From: Muricauda sp. SCSIO 65647 | GTDB taxonomy: Bacteria; Bacteroidota; Bacteroidia; Flavobacteriales; Flavobacteriaceae | Assembly: GCF_021534965.1 (NCBI RefSeq) | Contig: NZ_CP091037.1 | Span: 2,334,501 to 2,398,500, forward strand | Length of the DNA: 64,000 nt | Reading direction: 5' to 3' | Shown here: positions 19,301-29,700 of the stretch, in pieces | Numbering within the stretch: position 1 is the stretch's first letter | How the letters are laid out: each line of letters begins with the position of its first letter | Translations under genes and position numbers: made by a program | The notes under the pieces: generated by a model | Database searches by the model: none | What the model saw: only the letters and a program-made list of their open reading frames with translations | Told to the model about the DNA's origin: nothing

Positions 19301-20050
19301 TTACGATAGATCGGTCTTTTTGGGTGGTCTGGGCAGTACCTCTTCTGGAAACGGAAACAAAATAGTTGAATTCTTTTCGGCTGCGATGTTCGAGAGGGTC
19401 TGGTAGAGCCGCAATTTGATGGCCGATGGTGACTTGTCTATCTGCAGACCGGCTTCCAAAAGCTTTGCGGCGGCCTGGTCTTCCGCTTCGGCAAGAATGA
19501 TACGGGCTCTTCGAGAACGTTCGGCCTCGGCTTGGTTGGCCATCATCCGTTTCATGTTTTCGGGCAGTTGAATATCTTTGATTTTGACGTCGATGATCTC
19601 TATGCCCCAATGATGGGTTTCTGTCTCAACGATGCTTTTGATGTTCTTTCCCATTTCCTCACGTTTGGAAAGAATGGTGTCCAGTTCCACTTTTCCGCAG
19701 ACATCCCTAAGCGCGGCCTGTGAGAGCTGGGTGATGGCAAAATCGTATTCCTCGACCTCTAGAACCGCCTTTTCGGGATCGTCAATCCTAAAGAAAACCA
19801 CCCCGTCAATGCTACAGGGCACATTATCTTCGGTCATCACTTCTTGTGAGACAATGTTGATGGTAATGACCCTGATATCGACCACTTGGATGGTTTCTAC
19901 CAATGGAATGATCCATCGAAAACCCGGTTGTAGTGTTTTTACATATTTTCCAAATCGGAATTTCAAGGCCCTTTTATATTCAAAAACGATGCGGATACCG
20001 GCCAATAGAATAACACCTAAAATGATGCCGAACAAAAACATGGGATTCAT
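19301..20050 (-). CDS. Slipin, SPFH/band 7 (stomatin-like) membrane protein
   Basis: A 249-residue stomatin-type protein. An N-terminal membrane helix (about 4-22) is followed by the SPFH domain (about 25-185): FRFGKYVKTLQPGFRWIIP, then IVSQEVMTEDNVPCSIDGVV and REEMGKNIKSIVE, then a short Ala/Glu-rich coiled coil (RMMANQAEAERSRRARIILAEAE). Slipins form oligomers in the membrane and organise proteins or lipids. The usual NfeD protease partner is not adjacent here. No operon partner is evident. Confidence 0.93.
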   Translation of the reverse strand: MNPMFLFGIILGVILLAGIRIVFEYKRALKFRFGKYVKTLQPGFRWIIPLVETIQVVDIRVITINIVSQEVMTEDNVPCSIDGVVFFRIDDPEKAVLEVEEYDFAITQLSQAALRDVCGKVELDTILSKREEMGKNIKSIVETETHHWGIEIIDVKIKDIQLPENMKRMMANQAEAERSRRARIILAEAEDQAAAKLLEAGLQIDKSPSAIKLRLYQTLSNIAAEKNSTILFPFPEEVLPRPPKKTDLS

Positions 20051-20348
20051 AATACTGTATTTAAAGATTCAACTCAATTGCTTGCCATTGGCAACAAGAA
20101 CACCGATAGACAAAATGGTATGAAGCGGTTACGATACGCTTCAAAACAGGTCAAGGAACCAAACTACTTTGGGTCGATCAGGCCCTTTTCAAGATACAAA
20201 AATAGGACGCGGAAACAAAGCTATGCTCCGCACATTTTTATGGTGAACTGAAGGATAGGCCCAGTGTTTTTTTACAGAAACTGTGCGTATCGCAAAAACA
20301 AGATCGAGTCAACTATCGCGGCAAAGAAGAGTAGGTGTTCATTTCCCT
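20051..20348. other. Intergenic, no feature recognised
   Basis: About 300 bp between two minus-strand genes. It has no open frame of note, no clear hairpin terminator and no RNA gene. It should contain the slipin promoter. Confidence 0.3.
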
Positions 20349-20810
20349 TTATCCCTCTCTTCGCTTTCCTGTTATTTCAAGAATGTTGATGCGGTAAACG
20401 ATCGGAGCGCTGCCTTTTGACTGCAATTTGCTTGAAAACTCATGAATGAACTGAACGTTTTCATCGGTACTGCGATTGATGATGTTCTTTACGCCCCGTG
20501 AAAATTGGCGAAGCAGATTTTTGGCATCAATTTGTTTCAGTTCTTCAAATTCACCATGCACCAGAACAGATTTCCAATGACTTGCCGATTTGATTTCGTC
20601 AACTTGCAACGATATACAGCTGTTGTTTCTCATGGCATCGATTTTATGACCACCCAACGAATAGCTGATGATACCATTGCCTTCCCCTTCATGGTAATAA
20701 TAGGTGATCGGCACCACAAAGGGATTTTTGCCAATTACATAACCCAATCGCCCTATATAGTTTTCACGTAGCAGTTCAATGCAGTCTTCTTGTTTTAAAT
20801 TCTTGACCAT
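20349..20810 (-). CDS. Pyridoxamine-5'-phosphate-oxidase-fold flavin protein
   Basis: A 153-residue cytosolic protein of the split-barrel FMN-binding family. Features: CIELLRENYIGRLGYV at the start, PFVVPITYYYHEG and IISYSLGGHKIDAMRNN in the middle, and WKSVLVHGEFEEL after. These match the NimA/PPOX-like branch, which reduces or binds flavins, F420 or heme-related ligands; members are often annotated only by fold. The TTG at 20828 is less likely than ATG 20810. It stands alone on the minus strand. Confidence 0.85.
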   Translation of the reverse strand: MVKNLKQEDCIELLRENYIGRLGYVIGKNPFVVPITYYYHEGEGNGIISYSLGGHKIDAMRNNSCISLQVDEIKSASHWKSVLVHGEFEELKQIDAKNLLRQFSRGVKNIINRSTDENVQFIHEFSSKLQSKGSAPIVYRINILEITGKRREG

Positions 20811-20973
20811 GACCACGCATTTATCCAAAACTAGGGTATAAACCCAAGTTATGGAATGATATACGTCATTTCGATGATTTTTTGGGAACTCGATCCAAAA
20901 AGTTTCAGAATGACAATGGTCATTTTAACAGTAGGGCCCCAATGGTATTTTTATCTTGCATTTGGTGCAATCG

Positions 20974-21906
20974 ATGAATTCAAAAAAAATCATACAATGG
21001 CTTTTACAAGGTGATGTCGCCATTCAATATCAGGTGCATCGCGATTTGCTGCATACCGAAGATATTGGTTTACGGCATAGGATTGCCCAAGAAGGTTGGG
21101 GCGCTCAATTTTTATGCAACCGCAAACCTGATGGCCATTGGGGAAAAAAGTTCTACGAACCCAAATGGACATCTACCCATTATACCCTGCTCGACCTTAG
21201 AAATCTCTGTTTACCCCCTGATAACCCGATTGCGAGAGAATCGATTGAAATTATAATCGATTCAGAAAAGGGTCCCGATGGTGGGGTACGCCCAATCGGA
21301 CCCACAAGGGCAAGTGATGTTTGTCTTAACGGTATGTTCTTGAACTATGCCAGCTATTTCAATACAGAAGAAACCGAACTGAAATCTGTGATTGATTTTC
21401 TGTTGCACGAACATATGGCAGATGGTGGCTTCAACTGTAGATCGAACCGTTCTGGGGCAGTACACAGCTCATTGCACAGCACGCTTTCGGTATTGGAAGG
21501 ATTCACAGAATATAAGCGCAACGGATATTCTTATCGAATGGCCGAAGTCGAAAAGGCCATTGAGGCTTCAAAAGAGTTTGTTTTGGTTCACCAGTTGTTT
21601 CTTTCTGATAGAACCGGGGATATCATTGATCAAAGATTTCTCAAACTTTCGTATCCCCGACGATGGAAGTACGATGTTTTGAGTGCCCTTGATTATTTTC
21701 AATATTCACGGTCACAATGGGATGGGCGGATGCGGCCCGCTATTGATGTCTTGTTGAAAAAAAGAAACAAAGATGGCACTTGGAACATGCAGGCAAAACA
21801 CCCTGGCCAAACTCATTTTGAAATGGAAAAGGCAGGTAAACCCAGTCGTTTTAACACACTACGGGCGTTGCGGGTTCTGAATCGTTTTAAAGTTTTGGCC
21901 ATATAG
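20974..21906 (+). CDS. Toroid-fold (prenyltransferase/squalene-cyclase-like) protein
   Basis: A 310-residue soluble protein with no signal peptide. It shows alpha-alpha toroid repeats: RKPDGHWGKKFYEPKWTSTH, GPDGGVRPIG, HMADGGFNCRS and KNKDGTWNMQAKHPG, each with the D-G-G/W turn typical of terpenoid-cyclase or prenyltransferase folds. The DxDD motif of cyclases is not seen, so catalysis is doubtful. Similar proteins are annotated as hypothetical in many genomes. ATG 20974 is chosen over a TTG at 20956. It stands alone on the plus strand, convergent with the LytTR gene. Function unknown. Confidence 0.75.
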   Translation: MNSKKIIQWLLQGDVAIQYQVHRDLLHTEDIGLRHRIAQEGWGAQFLCNRKPDGHWGKKFYEPKWTSTHYTLLDLRNLCLPPDNPIARESIEIIIDSEKGPDGGVRPIGPTRASDVCLNGMFLNYASYFNTEETELKSVIDFLLHEHMADGGFNCRSNRSGAVHSSLHSTLSVLEGFTEYKRNGYSYRMAEVEKAIEASKEFVLVHQLFLSDRTGDIIDQRFLKLSYPRRWKYDVLSALDYFQYSRSQWDGRMRPAIDVLLKKRNKDGTWNMQAKHPGQTHFEMEKAGKPSRFNTLRALRVLNRFKVLAI

Positions 21907-21920
21907 ATACCGGCCCAAAT

Positions 21921-22625
21921 TCATTTTAATATACGCTGCATGAAATCGTCTTTGTAAGCGCGACCAATGGGCAGTTTGACCCCTTCTTTTAAGAGGACCT
22001 GATTGCCAATGATTTTCTCGATTTTTCCAGTATTGACAATATGCGATCGGTGCACACGGCAAAATTGGTCATTGGGCAGTGTTTCGAGCCAAAAGCGAAG
22101 CGGCTCGCTTGAAACATATTTCCATTCTGCCGTTATGATCTCGGTGTAATCTGAATCTGATGTGATGTGATGTATGTCGTCTATGGTAATTTTGATATGT
22201 TCATGACCTGACTTAATGTAGATTTCCTTTTTCAATGGGTTTTCCCTAGTCTTTTTATGCTCAGGTGGCACAGCCATTTTTCGCTTTGATACTTTTGAGA
22301 CCGCCTTGACAAACCGTTGAAACGAAAAAGGCTTTAGCAAATAATCGACCACGTTGAACTCGTAACTCTCCAAAGCGTATTCTGAAAAGGCAGTGGTCAA
22401 TATCACACTTGGCGGATTGGGCATGGTCTTCAAAAAATCAATCCCCGAAAGTTTGGGCAGGTGAATGTCGAGAAAGATTACGTCTATGGGTTCAGTTTTC
22501 AAATACTCCATGGCCTGTATCGCATCTGAAAAGGTGCCTTTCAATACCAAAGAGCCCATATCCTCAATATACTTTTTGAGAATGCGCTGTGCGGGGGGCT
22601 GGTCTTCAATTATGATACAGTTCAT
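21921..22625 (-). CDS. LytTR-type response regulator
   Basis: A 234-residue cytoplasmic regulator. Residues 1-115 are a receiver with the acidic pocket IIIEDQ, phospho-acceptor D53 (VIFLDIHLP) and a Lys in YLLKPFS. Residues about 135-234 are a LytTR DNA-binding domain (KSGHEHIKITIDDIHHI and FCRVHRSHIVN). It overlaps the kinase gene by 4 bp (ATGA), so the two are translated together. LytTR proteins bind two direct repeats about 21 bp apart. The likely target is the divergent TonB receptor gene at 23837, but no clean site was found there. Confidence 0.95.
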   Translation of the reverse strand: MNCIIIEDQPPAQRILKKYIEDMGSLVLKGTFSDAIQAMEYLKTEPIDVIFLDIHLPKLSGIDFLKTMPNPPSVILTTAFSEYALESYEFNVVDYLLKPFSFQRFVKAVSKVSKRKMAVPPEHKKTRENPLKKEIYIKSGHEHIKITIDDIHHITSDSDYTEIITAEWKYVSSEPLRFWLETLPNDQFCRVHRSHIVNTGKIEKIIGNQVLLKEGVKLPIGRAYKDDFMQRILK

Positions 22626-23632
22626 GAACCGTTCATTTTTTCCAATGCTATTGATAAACTGACTTCGTACCGACTCTGGTCTTCCTTAATTTGAAGACTA
22701 TGTTTGTCTGGATAGAGCAGCTGTAACCGTTTTTGTACATTTCTGAGTCCGATTCCGGCGGCGACGGTGTCAAGGCCTTGGGCAGGCTCATGGTTATTGG
22801 CGCAATTAAAAAGAAGTACGTTCTCTTTCATTTGGGCATGTATGGTAATCTCAATATTCTCGGTCTGCCCTGCCTGGCTGTGCTTAAAAGCATTCTCGAT
22901 GAAGACGATCAAGATCAGGGGGGCGATCCTATACCCATTTTCAATACCTTGGGTGTCAAACACCACAGTACCCCGGTTCTCAATCTGTAACTTGTTCAAT
23001 TTAATAAAGTTGTGCAACTGTTCGATTTCTTTTTCGAGCGAAACGAATTTTTCTTTGCATTCATAGAGCATGTAGCGTAACAGTCCGCTGAGTTCCAAAA
23101 TAATTTCAGGGGTTTTAACCGAACCTTCAAGCGCATGGGCGTATAGATTGTTGAGGTTGTTGAATAAAAAATGTGGATTGATCTGTGACCTCAAGAATTG
23201 GAGTTCACTTTCTTGAACGGCGCTTTTCAACGCATCTATCTGTTCTTGCTTTTGCAGGGCATCCCATCCAAACTTAAAGCCCGATAATATAGTGATCATA
23301 GGAAGCACGTCCAAGAGTGAATAAAACACACCTGGAAACCCTTTTGCCCTTCTTGTACCCGGAAAGAAAATTTGTTCCAACACCAATTCTTCCAATAAAA
23401 TGACCACGGTGACGACCACGACCACATAACCGAAAAAAGACCAATATTTTTTATGATATAAAAAACGGGGCATCAACCAATACCCTATTATGGCGGCGGC
23501 CATGGCATAGGTCAAAAAAAAGGCCACTTTGTGCCATTGAAATCTTGGGTCTTCGCTGTCAAACGAATAGAACAGAAAAACCAAGACCAATAGCACTGAT
23601 TGAAAGACAAGTTCCTTTTTTGAAATGGACAT
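22622..23632 (-). CDS. LytS-family sensor histidine kinase
   Basis: A 336-residue membrane kinase. Four transmembrane helices (about 8-24, 37-56, 63-86 and 100-120) are followed by the His_kinase domain with SQINPHFLFNNLNNLY (phospho-acceptor H154) and an HATPase_c domain whose N-box reads APLILIVFIENAFKHS. It has no periplasmic sensor domain of size, so it senses through the membrane region. It is co-translated with the LytTR regulator. This is the compact LytS/LytTR arrangement common in Bacteroidota. Confidence 0.95.
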   Translation of the reverse strand: MSISKKELVFQSVLLVLVFLFYSFDSEDPRFQWHKVAFFLTYAMAAAIIGYWLMPRFLYHKKYWSFFGYVVVVVTVVILLEELVLEQIFFPGTRRAKGFPGVFYSLLDVLPMITILSGFKFGWDALQKQEQIDALKSAVQESELQFLRSQINPHFLFNNLNNLYAHALEGSVKTPEIILELSGLLRYMLYECKEKFVSLEKEIEQLHNFIKLNKLQIENRGTVVFDTQGIENGYRIAPLILIVFIENAFKHSQAGQTENIEITIHAQMKENVLLFNCANNHEPAQGLDTVAAGIGLRNVQKRLQLLYPDKHSLQIKEDQSRYEVSLSIALEKMNGS

Positions 23633-23836
23633 GGCTAGAGTATTTCCGTAATAAAAGTATCTTCTCTAAGGTAGCAAAAGAAAAGATATGCCTTGAACGA
23701 CAGTTTTACGACCGTGAACAACATAAGTTCAATGATTTGGCCATTGTTGTTGTTCGGGGCAAAACGTCAGTCGTTCACGGAAAATAATTCACATTCCCAC
23801 AGGGTTTTAAGAGTTTTGATAAAAATCCAAAGATTT
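23633..23836. promoter_or_regulatory. Divergent promoter region with an inverted repeat
   Basis: This region lies between the LytS gene and the TonB receptor gene. CCGTGAAC at 23712-23719 is the exact reverse complement of GTTCACGG at 23773-23780, with 53 bp between. It could be an operator or a chance pair. No LytTR-type direct repeat with 21-bp spacing was recognised here. Confidence 0.25.
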
Positions 23837-26236
23837 ATGAAAGCCATTGCGCCACGAACAAAGTGTACAGTATTGATTGTCATTATGTTGGTGTTTTGTT
23901 TTGTGGACAATGTGGTCATTGCACAGCAAGGCAATGTGACCTATACCGGAAAAATCATCGACAAAAATTCTGGCCAACCGGTTGCCTATGCAACGGTCAT
24001 TATCGGTGATACTGCCACACAACAAGCCATTGCGGGCGCAACTACGCTAGAGGACGGCACTTTTTCCATAGCGACCAATACCGGTGACCATTATATAGAA
24101 GTGAGCTTTATCGGTTTTGAAAAACTGGTGTTGCAACCCCCTGTGTCACAGGGCAGAATCGTTGATTTAGGGGCCATAGAAATTGCAGAGGATGCGCAGC
24201 AATTAGAGGAAGTAGTGGTAGAAGGAGAAGTGTCACAGACAGTATTTAAACTTGACAAAAGGGTATTCAATGTTGGCAAAGACCTCAGTAGTACAGGGGC
24301 CAGCGCACTTGAAGTGCTGAACAATGTACCCTCTGTAAACGTCAACATTGAGGGGCAGATCAGTCTTAGGGGCAGCCAAGGGGTACAGGTGCTTATCAAT
24401 GGCAAACCCTCTATTCTTACGAGTGACGAGAACAATGCGCTGGGCACCATTACGGCCGATATGATCGATAGAATAGAGGTCATTACCAATCCATCTGCCA
24501 AATACGATGCAGAGGGTACTTCGGGCATCATCAACATTGTCATAAAAAAAGAGGAAAAGCGCGGATTTAACGGATCGGTTTCAGTGAACACCGGTGCGCC
24601 CAATAACCATAGTTTGGGTGTCAGCCTTAACCGCAGAACCGAGAAATTTAACCTCTTCACCCAATTGGGAGCGGGCTATAGGGAGCTGCCCAACGAAATT
24701 ACGGTACGTAATACAGATCTGAACACGGGCACCACCATTCTTTCTAATGGAGAGGAGTTTCGCAATGAGACATTTTATAACTTCATTTTGGGTACGGATT
24801 ATTATTTCAGCCCCACAAGTGTACTTACCCTTTCAGGAAATTTTGCCCTTGAAATTGAAGATCAGCCTTCTGCCACCAGTTTTGCTGCACTTGACAGTTC
24901 GGGCAATCTTACTTCAGAATGGGAACGGACAGAAGTCACTGATGCCAGAAACCCCAAGTTTCAATATGAGTTGCAGTACAAAAAAGATTTTGAAGACGAT
25001 GAAGACCATGACCTGCTTTTCAGCGCATTGGGGAACTTTTTTGGGAAAGACCAAAGCTCTGAATTCTTAGACATTACGCTTTCAGGGGAAGACCGGAATG
25101 CCGAGCAGACCACACGTACCGATTTTAAAGAGTCTGTCTTCACCTTTAAATTAGATTACACCAAGCCATTTTCCGATGAATTTTCGATCGAAACGGGGGC
25201 GCAATATATTCTCAATGATGTCAGCAATGACTTTGAGGTGCAGAACCTTGAGGGCGGACAGTTTGTGACCGACCCAGGACTTACGAACATTTTTGAGTTT
25301 GATCAAGATGTGTTGGGCATTTATGGAACTGCGGCCTATGAAGGAAAAAAGTGGGGAATAAAGGCCGGCATGCGCTTAGAAAATACCAATTTGGGAACCC
25401 TGTTGGTCAATACCGATGAGACGAATGACCAAAATTATACCAATCTCTTCCCCAGCGTACATACCTCTTACAAATTCTCAGAAAAAGTATCTCTTCAAGC
25501 AGGATATTCCAAAAGAATCTACAGACCAAGACTATGGGATTTGAACCCCTTTTTCAATATTCGCAACAACTTCAATATTCGACAGGGAAACCCAAATCTG
25601 ATGCCCGAGTTTACAGATTCATATGAAATGACGGGCATTTTCTTCATTGGAAAAACCTCATTGAACCTTGGGGTCTATCACAGGTACACTACCGACATTA
25701 TTGAGCGCATATCGACTTTTGAAAACAATGTGAACATCAGAAGACCAGAGAACATTGGCACCAATAATGCATGGGGCATGGAGTTCAACACCAAATATAG
25801 CCCGACAAACTGGTTGACTTTTAATGTTGACTTCAACTACAACACCTTTGCCCGTGAGGGAACATTTGATGATACCATAATCGATTTCAGTGCCGAACAG
25901 TGGTCATCAAAACTGTTGACCAAAATAAAATTACCATGGGACATCGATTTTGAAACGACCGGAAACTATCAGTCGGCTTTTCAAACGGTACAGGGAGAAA
26001 TTGATGACATCGCCTTTTTAGACTTTGGGGTAAGAAAGAAGATAATGAAGGGCAAGGGCGTACTCAACTTGAGCGTTCGTGACGCATTCGCTTCGCGTAT
26101 ACGCGAGAACCAAATCATACAGAGCGATTTTGAGGTGTTCAACCGAAGTTTCAGGGCACGTTTTGTTGCCTTCGGATTTAGCTATGGATTCGGAAAGGGT
26201 GAGGCCATGCAGTTTTCTGGGGCGAAAAGAATGTGA
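23837..26236 (+). CDS. TonB-dependent receptor, outer-membrane beta-barrel family
   Basis: A 799-residue outer-membrane protein. After a signal peptide (ending NVVIAQ) it has a CarboxypepD_reg-like domain (about 35-115), a plug (about 125-235) with VFNVGKDLSSTGASALEVL and ISLRGSQGVQVLINGKPS, and an OMP_b-brl_3-type barrel ending FGFSYGFGKG before a short tail. ATG 23837 is chosen because the earlier TTG at 23693 would bury the signal peptide. Members import siderophores, peptides or other nutrients. It is divergent from the LytS/LytTR pair, which is probably its regulator. Confidence 0.92.
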   Translation: MKAIAPRTKCTVLIVIMLVFCFVDNVVIAQQGNVTYTGKIIDKNSGQPVAYATVIIGDTATQQAIAGATTLEDGTFSIATNTGDHYIEVSFIGFEKLVLQPPVSQGRIVDLGAIEIAEDAQQLEEVVVEGEVSQTVFKLDKRVFNVGKDLSSTGASALEVLNNVPSVNVNIEGQISLRGSQGVQVLINGKPSILTSDENNALGTITADMIDRIEVITNPSAKYDAEGTSGIINIVIKKEEKRGFNGSVSVNTGAPNNHSLGVSLNRRTEKFNLFTQLGAGYRELPNEITVRNTDLNTGTTILSNGEEFRNETFYNFILGTDYYFSPTSVLTLSGNFALEIEDQPSATSFAALDSSGNLTSEWERTEVTDARNPKFQYELQYKKDFEDDEDHDLLFSALGNFFGKDQSSEFLDITLSGEDRNAEQTTRTDFKESVFTFKLDYTKPFSDEFSIETGAQYILNDVSNDFEVQNLEGGQFVTDPGLTNIFEFDQDVLGIYGTAAYEGKKWGIKAGMRLENTNLGTLLVNTDETNDQNYTNLFPSVHTSYKFSEKVSLQAGYSKRIYRPRLWDLNPFFNIRNNFNIRQGNPNLMPEFTDSYEMTGIFFIGKTSLNLGVYHRYTTDIIERISTFENNVNIRRPENIGTNNAWGMEFNTKYSPTNWLTFNVDFNYNTFAREGTFDDTIIDFSAEQWSSKLLTKIKLPWDIDFETTGNYQSAFQTVQGEIDDIAFLDFGVRKKIMKGKGVLNLSVRDAFASRIRENQIIQSDFEVFNRSFRARFVAFGFSYGFGKGEAMQFSGAKRM

Positions 26237-26776
26237 ACCTAAAGATGGCCTGAAAGCCGTTTATACCTATAGTTTTCTCCGATTTTCTTTTTGCCCTGAC
26301 CATCAGGGTTGTCTGGTTAGATTCGTAATCGATTCCTTTTTTTCTGGGCTGTTGTAGAGCTTTTCCCTTACCAAATCGACCCATTTCATTTCTGTATCGC
26401 AAAGTTGTCAGACCACACCGTAAGGGTCATCCTGTTGTTTGTGATCCCCCGGGCTTGAAGATTATGTACTTGCCGTTCTCTGTCCACCGCTACCCACAAA
26501 CCCGCACCTTGATGGGCTTAAAAAACCTTTGATCGTCATCTAGGATCACGTCAAGATATGGGCTTTTTCTTTTCTGTGTGTAGTTCATCGAAAAAGTATA
26601 AAATGTTAATAAGTAATATAAAAGTTTTACATAATATTATGACGTAAAATCTTACTTTAGTAATCAGATTTTGATTATTAAATAACCTACTTATTTTATG
26701 TGCATTTCTTTTTCAAAGAAAGAGGACCCTCTGTCCTTTTTTACAATTGACCATATCACTTTTTAAAATTTCGAAA
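26237..26776. other. 540-bp gap before the Rhs locus; possible coding relic
   Basis: Two parts are visible. The left part (26237-26560) has GC content like coding DNA. Its minus strand around 26390-26300 can be read as EMKWVDLVREKLYNSPEKKE before a stop, so a decayed gene end is possible, but no family is recognised. The right part (26590-26710) is very AT-rich, with several TTTG and TA-rich words, and probably holds the promoter of the downstream gene. Confidence 0.3.
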
Positions 26777-29700
26777 ATGAAGACAAACCTATTTATGCTC
26801 TTTTCATGCTTTGTGCTCTGTGTTGGCAGTATCGGGGCCAGGGCACAGGCGTTCGACTACGCCACAGAACTCTCTAAATTGGCGACCATACCCAATTCGC
26901 CAGAGGCTGAAGCCTTTATGAAATATGGGGATACCGAGACGAATTTACATACGGGAACCCCTAACGTGGCCATCCCCCTGTATACCATCCAAGGCCGCGA
27001 AATGGACCTTCCGCTGACATTGACCTATGACGGTACACCGATCAAGGTAGGGCAATTGGCCACCTGGTCTGGATTGGGCTGGAACCTCAATGCAGGGGGC
27101 CGTATCTCAAGAATGGTCAACGGACTTCCAGATGATTATATCGTAGGGAATTATAATACCCTGCGAGACCATTCGATTCGAACCCAAATGGCCGGCTACA
27201 TCGCTTCGCCTTTTTCCTTTCCGACCCAGCAGGCCGTCATTGACTATTTTGAATTTCTCAGAGACCTCAGCCAGAACCTGATCGATGCACAGCCCGATTA
27301 CTTCATGATCAATGCCCCGGGCATCAGCGGCACCATTGTATTTGACCAGGGCACTTCTGAGACTGCCAAGGTATTGGACAACCCAAGAATAAAAGTCGAG
27401 GCTTTTGAGGGCACCACCACCCTATCGGCAAGCCATAACTCCATTACCAAATGGAAGGTCACCGGCGAAGATGGAACAGTGTACTATTTCGAGGAACAGG
27501 AAACCACTATAAAGCATGGTGACGACAGCACCCCAGTAGGTGGTATCTTAAATGAATATGTGTCCTCTTGGTTATTGACCAAAATGGAATCTCCCAATGA
27601 AAAAGACGTCTATGATTTTACGTACACCGATCTTGGGTATTGGACAGAAGAACAATTGGGGCATACGGCCACCCATGTTGAGAACGCCATTAGCAGCAGC
27701 ACGTCTTATCCCAATCCAGACAGTGAAAGCCTCTTCTTGCCCACCTATCAGGTCAAACAGAAATTCCTTGGTTCAGTGGCCCACAACCAACAGACCATGG
27801 TGACCACGACCTTGGGCAATCGAGATGACATTGACATTGCCTCTGCCCTCGAATACCTGCAATTTTTTGACAGGGATTCGGTATTGTTGAAGGCGGTTGA
27901 TTTTCACTACGGCTACTTCAATTTGGACGGCCAATTACCCAGCCAAAGACCGGCCGATGCCATTCGCCTGAAGCTTGATAGCTTGCAGGTCAAGGGCGGC
28001 GATGCCCAAAACTATCAAACGTACGCTTTTGAATACATCGACCCCGATGGGCTTCCCGAGCGTTCTTCGAAGGCCATGGACTATCTAGGGTACTATAACG
28101 GCACCAGTGGAAACATACTTTACCCAGAAGTGGTCGACGATGGGCGCACCTACTCGGGTAAAGATCGCACGCCCAATTTCACCTATGCCCAAAAAGGGCT
28201 GCTCAAAAAGATCACCTATCCGACCGGGGGCCATACCCAGTTCTCGTATGAGGCCAATACCATAAGCACGACCCAGAGCAATACCTATACCGTGGTGGAC
28301 TATGATGTCTTTGTCAACAGCGGTACGGTGATCAACGACGCCCTCTATCGCGATGACAACGGCAATCTATGTGATGATGAATATTTGGATGCCAGCTATC
28401 CCAAGATCAAGATAGGCGACTTTCAGGTTACCGAACAACAGGTGTACGACCTTAAGTTTACCGCTTTTCCCGGAGAGTCGCAACTCTATATTATGGATGC
28501 CCCAAGTCAAAGTGCCCTACAGGGATTCGATAACTTCTGTGATTTTTACAATTACGGGAACATAAACTTATTTCTTGTAGATACCAATTCTTTTGATACT
28601 ACCATGACTTTAAACCCGGGGTGGTACCGTGTGCTCATTCTAATGGATGAGAACTCTGACCAAGGCAACAGTTATGGCACCGTTCGTTTCACGGTATCAC
28701 ATGAACAGACCACCAACTTCAATACCAATACCAGCGTGGTCGGAGGCCGGATCGCCGAAATCAGGGAATATACCGATGCCACGACCTTGACGTTGACGAA
28801 AGCATATGACTACAAAGATGCCCTAGGGGCCAGTTCTGGCATCGTGCACTATAGCCCAGATTTGCACTATAAGACTTTTTCAGAGTTCAGTGATGGTTCG
28901 GTGACCAGCAAGATGCACCGTATGGCCACACTGCCCGCTGTGGGCAGCCAGCCCTTTATTTCTTATGGTACGGTCACCGAAAAACGTGTCGATGGCAGCG
29001 GTACCGCCCAGGGTAGTACCCGCTATCATTTTTACAACGGTAAAAAAGGGGCCACGCCCAGTGAAAGTCCGCCCTACGAGAACAATCGCTATGCAAGTCT
29101 TGAGGCCGGTGAAATTGAAAAACGCCAAGTATATCACCAAAATGGGGATTCCCTCTTGGTCGAGACGTTCACCTATGGGGGTGCGAGCACCTTTTCCGTA
29201 CAGGGCATTGTATCTATCTATGATGAAGACAAAAATGATAAGAAATTGATGTTGAAAGACAATGGTGATGGCACCTATGGTTATGCCTATCATCCGTTTC
29301 CCGTAGATTGCCCTACATCACTTCTTTGTTCGCAGGGCACCCTCTGTTCTAACCCCACCAACTTTGATTCGAGTTATATCAGTTGTATTTCAGACAGCTA
29401 TCGTGCCTTGAATTTTAGGTACCACTATGCCTCCGGACTGGTCGGTGGACCTTTGGTAAAGGTGACGAGAGAATACCTTGACGAATCTGATGGCACCCAA
29501 AATGAACTGGTCAAGACCGAGCAGAACATCTATGATGCTGCCGTAGACCATTTGCTCAAAGAGCAACGGGTGACCACCAGTGATGGAAAATTATTGACCA
29601 CCGAATATATCTATCCCAAGCAAAATATCGTCTCGGGGTCTGGGGCCCTTACCCTAGATGGGCAACATAGCAAGGTTTTGGGCATCAAACAGTACGAAGA

